From NCBI GenBank assembly GCA_945979635.1, contig CAMFPZ010000046.1:1-6950 (forward strand): a DNA stretch of 6,950 nt, read 5' to 3'. This document shows, piece after piece, positions 1 to 5,838 of this stretch (position 1 is its first letter; every line of letters begins with the position of its first letter). The notes beneath the pieces are model-generated. The model saw only the letters and a list, made by a program, of their open reading frames with translations, was not told where the DNA came from and did not search any database. Position numbers and translations under genes: made by a program. Source of the stretch: an uncultured Eubacterium sp. Its GTDB lineage: Bacteria > Bacillota > Clostridia > Oscillospirales > Acutalibacteraceae.

Positions 1-41
1 CCTCTACGTCTCGTGGGCTCGGAGATGTGTATAAGAGACAG
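1..41 (+). other. Nextera/Tn5 sequencing adapter remnant (artefact)
   Basis: This is not genomic DNA. Positions 23-41 are the 19-bp Tn5 mosaic end (AGATGTGTATAAGAGACAG), preceded at 8-22 by the Nextera read-2 adapter (GTCTCGTGGGCTCGG). Positions 1-7 (CCTCTAC) look like the last seven bases of an 8-base i7 index, and the right end of the contig carries the matching complement. The genomic insert begins at about 42. Confidence 0.98.
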
Positions 42-47
42 ACATTA

Positions 48-65
48 TATATTGCATTATATTGC
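48..65 (+). promoter_or_regulatory. Direct repeat TATATTGC-AT-TATATTGC in the rnfC leader
   Basis: An exact 8-bp direct repeat (48-55 and 58-65) with a 10-bp period sits just before the rnfC ribosome binding site. Only 44 genomic bases precede the rnfC start, so most of the promoter is missing. TATATT at 48-53 could be a -10 box, but no -35 can be judged because the adapter begins there. The reverse complement of the same 8-mer (GCAATATA) occurs twice in the rnfB-lipoprotein intergenic region, which suggests a shared operator. The repeat is seen directly; regulation is inferred, and AT-rich sequence makes chance similarity easier. Confidence 0.4.
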
Positions 66-85
66 GAGAGAGAGGATGTAATTTA

Positions 86-1438
86 ATGAAAAAGAAGAAG
101 GCGTTGAAAACAGGGCTTCATCTTTTCGAGGGCAAGGAGCTTTCGAAGAATTTCCCTATTACAACAATCAAAGCCGACAGCGAATTAGTCTATCCTCTAT
201 CCCAGCACATCGGTAATCCAAGCGTACCAACAGTAGCGAAGGGCGACCGAGTACTAAAGGGACAGAAGATTGCAGAAGCTGACGGCTTTATCAGTGTACC
301 TATTCACTCAAGTGTTTCCGGTGTTGTTAAGGCTATAGAAAACAGATTATGCGAAAACGGCGAAAAAAGGCTTTCTATTGTTATCGAGAATGATTTCGAA
401 AACGATGAGGTTGAAGGTCTCGGAGTAAAAACAGATGCAAGCAATCTCACAAACGAAGAAATCATTAAAAAAATCAAGGATGCCGGAATTGTCGGACTTG
501 GCGGTGCAGGATTTCCTACTCATGTTAAGCTTATGCCGAAAAACGCGAAGGAAATAGACACAATCATCATAAACGGCTGTGAATGTGAGCCCTATCTCAC
601 GGTTGACTACCGAGTTATGCTTGAAAAGGGTGAACAGATAGTCAAGGCGGTTAGGATGATTCTCAGGCTATTCCCTAATGCAAGGGCTATTTTCGGTATT
701 GAGGACAACAAGGCAGACAGCATCAAGGTCATCAAGGGATTCATTCAGGATGACGACAAAATGGATATATGCTCACTAAAGACAAAATATCCACAGGGCG
801 GTGAAAGAAGCCTAATCTACGCTATCACAGGAAGAAAGATAAACTCAAAAATGCTTCCTGCGGACGCAAGGTGTTTGGTTTTCAATACATCAACCTGTTA
901 TGCCATATACAATGCATTATTCGAGAATATGCCGCTACTTCACAGATATATGACGATTTCGGGAGACGGAGTCAACCAATGCAACAACTTCAAGGTTCCG
1001 CTCGGAATGAGCCACAGAAGTGTTATCGAGGGCTGCGGAGGACTCAAGGAGGATGCGTGCAAGATAATCAGCGGAGGTCCGATGACGGGCACTGCTCTCG
1101 GCACTCTCGACATTCCTGTTGAAAAAACATCTTCTTCTATTCTTGCATTTACGGTTGATGATGTTGCAAGCATTAAGGAATCAAATTGTATTCGTTGCGG
1201 AAAGTGCGTAAGCGTTTGTCCGGCAAATCTTGTTCCGCAGATGCTCGGACAGGAAATTATTCACGGAAATTACGAAAGGTTTGAGGATTTAGGCGGTATG
1301 GAATGTGTCAACTGCGGATGCTGTTCGTACATATGTCCGGCAAAAATTCCGCTTACTCATATGTTTAAGATTGGAAAAGCCGAAATTAAAAAGGTACTTG
1401 ACGAAAAGGCGGCCAAAGGAGGAGTAATAAATGTATAA
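86..1438 (+). CDS. rnfC: RnfC, NADH/FMN-binding Fe-S subunit of the Rnf complex
   Basis: This is the peripheral cytoplasmic subunit that passes electrons to NAD+ in the ferredoxin:NAD+ oxidoreductase complex. The product is 450 residues, normal for clostridial RnfC. In order it shows an N-terminal barrel-sandwich region (to about residue 100), the complex I 51-kDa-like nucleotide/FMN domain with the glycine-rich motif GLGGAGFPTHVK at 137-148 and a GCECEPYLT segment after it, an SLBB-like region, and two [4Fe-4S] motifs: C368-x2-C371-x2-C374-x3-C378-P and C407-x2-C410-x2-C413-x3-C417-P. There are no membrane segments. ATG 86 is chosen because GAGAGAGAGGA (66-76) lies nine bases upstream. An in-frame TTG at 62 would lie upstream of that site, and the ATG at 76 is followed at once by a stop. 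It is first in the rnfCDGEAB order and overlaps rnfD by 8 nt. Its promoter is mostly cut off by the contig end. Confidence 0.97.
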   Translation: MKKKKALKTGLHLFEGKELSKNFPITTIKADSELVYPLSQHIGNPSVPTVAKGDRVLKGQKIAEADGFISVPIHSSVSGVVKAIENRLCENGEKRLSIVIENDFENDEVEGLGVKTDASNLTNEEIIKKIKDAGIVGLGGAGFPTHVKLMPKNAKEIDTIIINGCECEPYLTVDYRVMLEKGEQIVKAVRMILRLFPNARAIFGIEDNKADSIKVIKGFIQDDDKMDICSLKTKYPQGGERSLIYAITGRKINSKMLPADARCLVFNTSTCYAIYNALFENMPLLHRYMTISGDGVNQCNNFKVPLGMSHRSVIEGCGGLKEDACKIISGGPMTGTALGTLDIPVEKTSSSILAFTVDDVASIKESNCIRCGKCVSVCPANLVPQMLGQEIIHGNYERFEDLGGMECVNCGCCSYICPAKIPLTHMFKIGKAEIKKVLDEKAAKGGVINV

Positions 1439-2471
1439 TATTTCAATAGCTCCTCATTTGAGGGCAGATAACTCAACAAAATCAATAATGAGGGATGTTG
1501 CGATAGCAACTATTCCTATCCTACTATTTGGATTTTACAGATTCGGGCTTCCGGCAATACTTGTTACGCTTCTTTGCGTTGTATCAAGTGTACTATTTGA
1601 GCTTTTATTTGAATTAGTCACAAAAAGAACAATTACCATTTTTGACAATTCAGCTTTAGTTACCGGATTAATTTTGGCAATCAACCTACCTGCAAGCGTT
1701 CCATGGTACATTCCTATTTTAGGAAGCGGCTTTGCAATCGTAGTGGTCAAGCTATTATTCGGCGGACTTGGTCAAAACTTTATGAATCCTGCACTTGCAG
1801 CAAGATGCTTTCTTCTTATTTCCTTCGCTTCAAGAATGAGCGACTTTGCTACATACAAGGTTTACGATGCCGGAGTAAGCGAGCTATTCAAGGGCGGAAA
1901 GCTCAAGGAATGCTTTATGATGCTCGGCGGCAAGGAGGTTACGGATGCTGTTGCAGGTGCAACACCACTTGCCCAGCTTGAAAGCGGTGCAGAGCTTGAT
2001 TTAGTATCATTATTCTTTGGTATGCACGGCGGAACAATCGGAGAAATTTCTGCATTGGCTATTCTCATCGGTGCCGGATATTTGCTCATCAGGAAGGTTA
2101 TTTCCATAAGAATTCCTGCATCCTATATTCTTTCTACAGTAGTATTCATTGCAATAATCAGAGCAATTAAGGGTGATTCGATCAGTGCCGGCTATCTTCT
2201 AGCACAGGCTATGTCGGGCGGTTTACTCGTCGGTGCGTTCTTTATGGCAACGGACTATACAACAAGTCCTATCACAGCAAAGGGTCAGATTCTTTACGGC
2301 GTTGTTCTCGGATTGATGACAGCATTGTTTAGAATCGTCGGTTCCTCGGCTGAGGGCGTATCATACGCTATCATTATCGGCAACCTATTCGTTCCGATTA
2401 TTGAAAAAATAACACTTCCAAAGCCTTTCGGTTCACATTCAAGGAAGGGAGGAGAAAAAAATGGCAAATAA
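1431..2471 (+). CDS. rnfD: RnfD, membrane subunit with covalent FMN
   Basis: This integral membrane subunit, homologous to NqrB, carries FMN bound through a phosphoester to threonine and takes part in ion translocation. The 346-residue product is highly hydrophobic with many membrane segments and the usual length. The family segment GQNFMNPALAARCF follows the third or fourth hydrophobic stretch. The flavinylation motif reads D-A-V-A-G-A-T-P with T178 as the predicted FMN attachment site; the common form has Ser where this has Ala (SGAT). AAAGGAGG at 1415-1422 lies eight bases before the ATG. The gene overlaps rnfC by 8 nt and rnfG by 11 nt, so translational coupling is likely. Identity is clear; covalent FMN is inferred from family knowledge. 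Confidence 0.96.
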   Translation: MYNISIAPHLRADNSTKSIMRDVAIATIPILLFGFYRFGLPAILVTLLCVVSSVLFELLFELVTKRTITIFDNSALVTGLILAINLPASVPWYIPILGSGFAIVVVKLLFGGLGQNFMNPALAARCFLLISFASRMSDFATYKVYDAGVSELFKGGKLKECFMMLGGKEVTDAVAGATPLAQLESGAELDLVSLFFGMHGGTIGEISALAILIGAGYLLIRKVISIRIPASYILSTVVFIAIIRAIKGDSISAGYLLAQAMSGGLLVGAFFMATDYTTSPITAKGQILYGVVLGLMTALFRIVGSSAEGVSYAIIIGNLFVPIIEKITLPKPFGSHSRKGGEKNGK

Positions 2472-3690
2472 AAAGTCAAACACAATATTAAACACCATCA
2501 TTTTGACTGCTGTTTCTATTATTGCCGTTGCTCTCCTTGCTTTGGTAAACCAAATAACGGCAGGACCTATTGCACAGGCAGAGGTTAATCAAAAGGCAGA
2601 GGTTTACAAGGTTGTTTATGCAGACAGTCACAGCTTTTCGGAGCTTGACAACGCTGAAGAAATGATTTCAAACAGCGAATCTCTTCTTGCAGAAAAAGGG
2701 CTCAACGGTTGCAAGATAGTTGATGTTTTAGCCGCTAATGATGCTTCAGGCAAGACAGAGGGCTACATCATCGCCGCAACTTCAAATGCAGGCTACGGCG
2801 GAGAAATCCAAATTGCAATCGGCATAAAGGACGGCAAGCTCACCGGCTTCTCGTCAATCAGCAACAACGAAACCGCGGGCTTAGGCTCAAAATGCTCCGA
2901 ACCGGAATTCACAGAGCAATTCAAAGGCAAGGACGCTTCCCTTTTAACCTTCACAAAAAGCGGTGCGAAAAGCGAAACGGAAATCGATGCAATCAGCGGT
3001 GCTACAATCACCACAAACGCTGTAACACAGGCTGTAAACGCGGCTATCCTATTTTATCAAGATAACTTCGGCGGCGGAGCTCAAGATGTTGCAAAGGCAG
3101 ATTTAAGTGAATTCTACAAGAAGGCTTATCCCGGTGCAAACGAGTTGAGCGATATTGACGGAGCGGCTGAAAAGATTAAGGCTTCGGCTTCACTATTAGA
3201 AGAATACTCGCTCACAGATTGCACAGTTGAGGAAATCAAGGCGGTCAACGGCGGTGAAGGATATGTCATCAGCACAACAGCTGTTGGATTCGCAAAGACT
3301 TCTCCATTCCAGATTGCTTTCGGTATCAAGGACGGCAAGCTCACAGGCTTCGCAGTTGTTAGCTCTATGGAAAGTCCCGGCTATGGTGCAAAGATGGAGG
3401 AGGAAGCTTTCATTTCACAATTTGCAGGCAAGACGGTCGGCATTATGACACAAAAGGTTGGCGGTACTGCAGACAACGAAATTGATGCGATTGCAGGTGC
3501 AACAATTACATCGAATGCTATTGCCAGAGCAATTAATGCCGGTATCGTTTTCTATCAAGCTAACTTCGGAGATGCTTCGGCAATAGACAAAGAGGCAATT
3601 GCTTCAGGTGCTGACGCATCGTCCGGTGCAACAGCTCCGGGCGGAAGCCAAAATCAAAATCAAAACCAAAATCAGCACGGAAAGGAGTGA
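2461..3690 (+). CDS. rnfG: RnfG with two tandem FMN-binding domains
   Basis: RnfG is a membrane-anchored, extracytoplasmic flavoprotein subunit that carries FMN covalently on a threonine. At 409 residues this copy is about double the usual 180-220. One N-terminal membrane anchor (about 9-31) is followed by two homologous FMN_bind units, about 49-203 and 219-369. Both contain the IKDGKLTGF strand-turn (122-130 and 289-297), an ETAGLG or ESPGYG segment, and the flavin motif: D-A-I-S-G-A-T-I-T with T182 and D-A-I-A-G-A-T-I-T with T348. Both sites look intact, so two FMNs are plausible. The tail (397-405) is a Gln-Asn alternation. AGGGAGG at 2446-2452 is the ribosome site. It sits between rnfD (11-nt overlap) and rnfE (5-nt gap). 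No frame break is visible, so this is a true single-ORF duplication; which unit sits on the electron path is unknown. Confidence 0.95.
   Translation: MANKKSNTILNTIILTAVSIIAVALLALVNQITAGPIAQAEVNQKAEVYKVVYADSHSFSELDNAEEMISNSESLLAEKGLNGCKIVDVLAANDASGKTEGYIIAATSNAGYGGEIQIAIGIKDGKLTGFSSISNNETAGLGSKCSEPEFTEQFKGKDASLLTFTKSGAKSETEIDAISGATITTNAVTQAVNAAILFYQDNFGGGAQDVAKADLSEFYKKAYPGANELSDIDGAAEKIKASASLLEEYSLTDCTVEEIKAVNGGEGYVISTTAVGFAKTSPFQIAFGIKDGKLTGFAVVSSMESPGYGAKMEEEAFISQFAGKTVGIMTQKVGGTADNEIDAIAGATITSNAIARAINAGIVFYQANFGDASAIDKEAIASGADASSGATAPGGSQNQNQNQNQHGKE
2605..3567 (+). repeat. Internal tandem duplication of the FMN-binding domain in rnfG
   Basis: Unit 1 is roughly 2605-3069 and unit 2 roughly 3115-3567. 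Matching landmarks in the two units are the YK..Y start, the exact IKDGKLTGF stretch, the E-[TS]-[AP]-G-[LY]-G-[SA]-K segment, the EF/AF..QF.GK segment, EIDAI[SA]GATIT[TS]NA, and a closing F-Y-Q-[DA]-N-F-G. The attachment threonines are 166 residues apart. The copies have diverged between these landmarks, so the duplication is old rather than an assembly stutter. Confidence 0.93.
3649..3675 (+). repeat. CAAAAT micro-repeat coding a Gln-Asn tail of RnfG
   Basis: Four CAA-AAT/AAC codon pairs plus a final CAG encode Gln-Asn alternating over residues 397-405, just before the end of RnfG. It is a low-complexity, probably disordered tail that could vary in length between strains by slippage. No function can be assigned. 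Confidence 0.8.
3681..3687 (+). promoter_or_regulatory. Ribosome binding site that sets the rnfE start
   Basis: AAAGGAG lies inside the last codons of rnfG, eight bases before TTG 3696. The upstream in-frame GTG at 3687 overlaps this site, so it cannot be used with it. The site therefore argues for the TTG start. Confidence 0.75.
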
Positions 3691-3695
3691 TTTTT

Positions 3696-4358
3696 TTGAA
3701 GGCGTTATTTGAAAGATTATATAATGGAATTATTAAAGAAAATCCTACCTTCGTGCTTATGCTTGGTATGTGCCCTACTCTTGCGGTAACATCGAGTGCA
3801 CTTAATGGTTTAGGTATGGGTGTTGCCACTATGGCAGTACTCATAATGTCGAATCTGCTCATTTCCCTACTTCGAAAAATCATTCCGAACGGCGTTAGAG
3901 TTCCTGTTTATATCATAATCATTGCCTCATTCGTTACGATTGTTGAAATGCTTATGCACGCATATGTTACACCGCTTTACAACAGTCTGGGTATATTCAT
4001 CCCTCTCATCGTTGTAAACTGTATCATTCTCGGAAGAGCGGAATCGTATGCATCGAAAAATAATGCATTGCTTTCTATATTTGATGGTATCGGAGTCGGT
4101 TTGGGATTCACTATCGGACTCACGGCAATCGGTATTGTCAGAGAGCTTCTTGGAAGCGGAAGCGTATTCGGATTCAGAGTATTACCGGAAAGCTACGAGC
4201 CTATTTCTATTTTCATACTCGCACCGGGTGCATTCTTTGTTCTTTCCATTCTCTGTGCATTTATGAATAAGGTTACTAAGGGTAAGAAAAAGGAAGCAAC
4301 AACAAAATGCTCAGGCGACTGTGCAAATTGTGCTAACGCAGAAAAGGAGGGTAAATAA
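3696..4358 (+). CDS. rnfE: RnfE, membrane core subunit with Cys-rich tail
   Basis: This integral membrane subunit is homologous to NqrD and pairs with RnfA to form the membrane core that carries electrons across the bilayer through an iron-sulfur centre. The product is 220 residues with about six hydrophobic segments. It has the N-terminal GIIKENPTFVLMLGMCP segment with C26 and a VNC motif with C109, both expected in the family. A TTG start at 3696 is chosen: AAAGGAG at 3681-3687 is eight bases upstream, and the protein then starts MKALFERLYNG as family members do. The GTG at 3687 would overlap that ribosome site. After the last membrane segment comes a charged tail with K-C-S-G-D-C-A-N-C (C205, C209, C212), which could bind metal or be redox active. 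Its stop overlaps the rnfA ATG by one base. Confidence 0.94.
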   Translation: MKALFERLYNGIIKENPTFVLMLGMCPTLAVTSSALNGLGMGVATMAVLIMSNLLISLLRKIIPNGVRVPVYIIIIASFVTIVEMLMHAYVTPLYNSLGIFIPLIVVNCIILGRAESYASKNNALLSIFDGIGVGLGFTIGLTAIGIVRELLGSGSVFGFRVLPESYEPISIFILAPGAFFVLSILCAFMNKVTKGKKKEATTKCSGDCANCANAEKEGK

Positions 4359-4936
4359 TGGCAGGAAAATTATTTTTAGTTCTCATTACAACAGCGTTAA
4401 TTAATAATGTTGTATTAAGCCAATTCCTCGGTATTTGCCCATTTCTCGGAGTTTCGAAAAATACAAAAACAGCAGCCGGAATGGGCGGTGCAGTAGTTTT
4501 TGTAATTACACTATCCTCACTCGTTTCTTCAGTTTTATACAAGCTTGTTATTCAAAAGCTTCATCTTGAATATCTCAAGACAATCATATTTATCGTTGTA
4601 ATTGCATTTCTTGTTCAGCTTGTTGAGGTCTTTTTGAAGAAAGCTGTTCCTGCTTTATACAAAAGCCTTGGCATCTATCTTCCTCTTATTACAACAAACT
4701 GTGCCGTACTCGGTACTGCACTTACTAATGTTCAGCAGGAGAACGACATCCTAACAAGTGTCGTTACAGGCTTTGGTACGGCAATAGGCTTCACAATAGC
4801 TATTGTTATTATGGCAGGTGTCAGAGAACGCACCGAAAAGAACGATTACTTGGGCTGCTTTAAGGGCACACCTGCGGTTCTTATGACCGCTTGCCTGATG
4901 TCCATAGCATTCTACGGCTTCAACGCATTTGCATAA
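4358..4936 (+). CDS. rnfA: RnfA, membrane core subunit
   Basis: This integral membrane subunit is homologous to NqrE and to its neighbour RnfE, and is the other half of the membrane core. The product is 192 residues, the standard length, with about six membrane segments. The start contains NNVVLSQFLGICPFLGVSK with C27, and a TTNCAVLG motif holds C115; in this family these two cysteines, with the matching pair of RnfE, hold the intramembrane iron centre. AAAGGAGG at 4343-4350 lies seven bases before the ATG, which overlaps the rnfE stop (TAATG). The gap to rnfB is 12 nt. Nothing is unusual in length or motifs. Confidence 0.97.
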   Translation: MAGKLFLVLITTALINNVVLSQFLGICPFLGVSKNTKTAAGMGGAVVFVITLSSLVSSVLYKLVIQKLHLEYLKTIIFIVVIAFLVQLVEVFLKKAVPALYKSLGIYLPLITTNCAVLGTALTNVQQENDILTSVVTGFGTAIGFTIAIVIMAGVRERTEKNDYLGCFKGTPAVLMTACLMSIAFYGFNAFA

Positions 4937-4948
4937 GGAGGTTGCTAT

Positions 4949-5746
4949 ATGGATATTAAAGCTATTTTAGTTGCCGTTGGCGTTATCGCCGTAATCGGCA
5001 TAATTATCGGCCTCGTTTTAGGCATTGCAGAAAAGGTTTTTCACGTTGAGATTAACGAAAAGGAAGCAGCAGTTAGAGAGGTTCTACCCGGCAGCAACTG
5101 CGGTGGATGCGGCTATGCCGGCTGTGATGCGATGGCAACTGCTATTGCAAACGGCGAGGCACCGGTAAACGGATGTCCTGTCGGCGGAAACGATGTTGCA
5201 AAAAAGGTTGCAGAAATAATGGGTGCAGAGGTTCAGGAAACCGAACGCAAGGTTGCTTATGTAAAATGTGACGGAAACGGTGAAAAGAGAACCGTTGATT
5301 ACAACTACATAGGAATTGAATCCTGTATTGCCGCTGATTTACTTCCCGGTTCCAGCCCATATTCTTGTAAATACGGATGTCTCGGTTTCGGCTCATGTGC
5401 AAGAGTATGTCCGCAAAGAGCAATTAGAATCATAGACAAAAAGGCTGTTGTTGACGAGGAATTATGTATCGCCTGCGGCAGATGTATAAAAACATGTCCT
5501 CACAACCTTATTGAGCTTGTTCCGGCAGGCTCAAAATACAGAGTTCAATGCTCGTCTCACGTTTTCGGTAAGGATGTTCGTGACGCTTGCACAGCAGGAT
5601 GTATTTCTTGTAAAATCTGCGAAAAGAATTGTCCAAATGATGCAATTCATGTTGTTGACAATATTGCAAGGATAGATTACAGCAAATGTACTCACTGTGG
5701 AATCTGTGCTCAAAAATGTCCGAGAAAAATTATCAAGGAATATTGA
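4949..5746 (+). CDS. rnfB: RnfB, polyferredoxin subunit that accepts electrons from ferredoxin
   Basis: RnfB is the entry point for electrons from reduced ferredoxin. The product is 265 residues. One N-terminal membrane anchor (about 5-28) is followed by the four-Cys domain C51-x2-C54-x4-C59-x16-C76, then a region with CKYGCLGFGSCARVCP, then ferredoxin motifs CIACGRCIKTCP, CISCKICEKNCP and CTHCGICAQKCP. The protein has exactly 24 cysteines, enough for six [4Fe-4S] clusters, as known for the RnfB of acetogens such as Acetobacterium woodii. TAAGGAGGT at 4934-4942 overlaps the rnfA stop and serves as the ribosome site. It is the last gene of the rnf set, and an AT-rich hairpin overlaps its stop codon. 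The protein ends right after the last cluster without the C-terminal extension some relatives have. Confidence 0.97.
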   Translation: MDIKAILVAVGVIAVIGIIIGLVLGIAEKVFHVEINEKEAAVREVLPGSNCGGCGYAGCDAMATAIANGEAPVNGCPVGGNDVAKKVAEIMGAEVQETERKVAYVKCDGNGEKRTVDYNYIGIESCIAADLLPGSSPYSCKYGCLGFGSCARVCPQRAIRIIDKKAVVDEELCIACGRCIKTCPHNLIELVPAGSKYRVQCSSHVFGKDVRDACTAGCISCKICEKNCPNDAIHVVDNIARIDYSKCTHCGICAQKCPRKIIKEY

Positions 5747-5755
5747 TAATTTTTT
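5725..5755 (+). terminator. AT-rich hairpin plus T-run at the end of rnfB
   Basis: AAAAATTATCAA (5725-5736) and TTGATAATTTTT (5743-5754) are perfect 12-bp complements around the loop GGAATA, with a T-run at 5750-5755. The left arm lies inside the rnfB coding end and the loop plus right arm hold the stop codon. The stem has only one G-C pair, so it is probably a weak or partial terminator or an mRNA 3' end stabiliser, leaving some read-through into the lipoprotein gene. Because the T-run pairs with an A-run it could also act on the other strand. Confidence 0.55.
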
Positions 5756-5756
5756 A

Positions 5757-5786
5757 GCAATATATATTGACAACTCGTGCAATATA
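5757..5786 (+). promoter_or_regulatory. Two GCAATATA copies flanking the lipoprotein -35 box
   Basis: GCAATATA occurs at 5757-5764 and 5779-5786, 22 bp apart (about two helical turns). The first copy is half of a 12-bp palindrome, CAATATATATTG (5758-5769), that runs into the -35 box. The 8-mer is the exact reverse complement of TATATTGC, found twice upstream of rnfC. A protein bound here would cover the -35 and spacer. The sequence matches are direct; an operator role is inferred. Confidence 0.4.
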
Positions 5787-5795
5787 ATTTAATAT
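5767..5795 (+). promoter_or_regulatory. Vegetative sigma-A type promoter for the lipoprotein gene
   Basis: TTGACA (5767-5772), a 17-bp spacer and TAATAT (5790-5795) form a near-consensus housekeeping promoter. Transcription would start near 5802, giving a leader of about 37 nt with the ribosome site AAAGGAG at 5824-5830. It lies directly after the rnfB hairpin, so the downstream gene can be expressed independently of, and more strongly than, the rnf operon. Confidence 0.8.
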
Positions 5796-5838
5796 AGTGT
5801 AAAGTCATATTTTTAATAAGAGTAAAGGAGAGGAATTT

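Noticed and set aside
62..85. TTG at 62 as a longer start for rnfC
   Set aside because: It precedes the ribosome site at 66-76; ATG 86 has correct spacing and gives a family-like N-terminus.
42..85. FMN riboswitch upstream of rnfC
   Set aside because: Only 44 genomic bases remain and none shows riboswitch structure; nothing can be said about the lost upstream DNA.
940..1173. Antisense and alternative-frame open frames inside the rnf genes (this one and similar ones through the operon)
   Set aside because: They lie wholly within well-supported genes, lack good ribosome sites and show no recognisable domains.
2605..3567. RnfG double domain as an assembly stutter or a fusion of two genes by a missed stop
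   Set aside because: The two units differ through most of their length, the frame is continuous, and a linker with no start signal joins them.
3649..3675. CAAAAT micro-repeat as a CRISPR-like or satellite array
   Set aside because: It is a short in-frame codon repeat with no spacers, coding a Gln-Asn tail.
5783..5788. Perfect TATAAT as the -10 box of the lipoprotein promoter
   Set aside because: It is only 10 bp from TTGACA, too close; TAATAT at 5790-5795 has the ideal 17-bp spacing.
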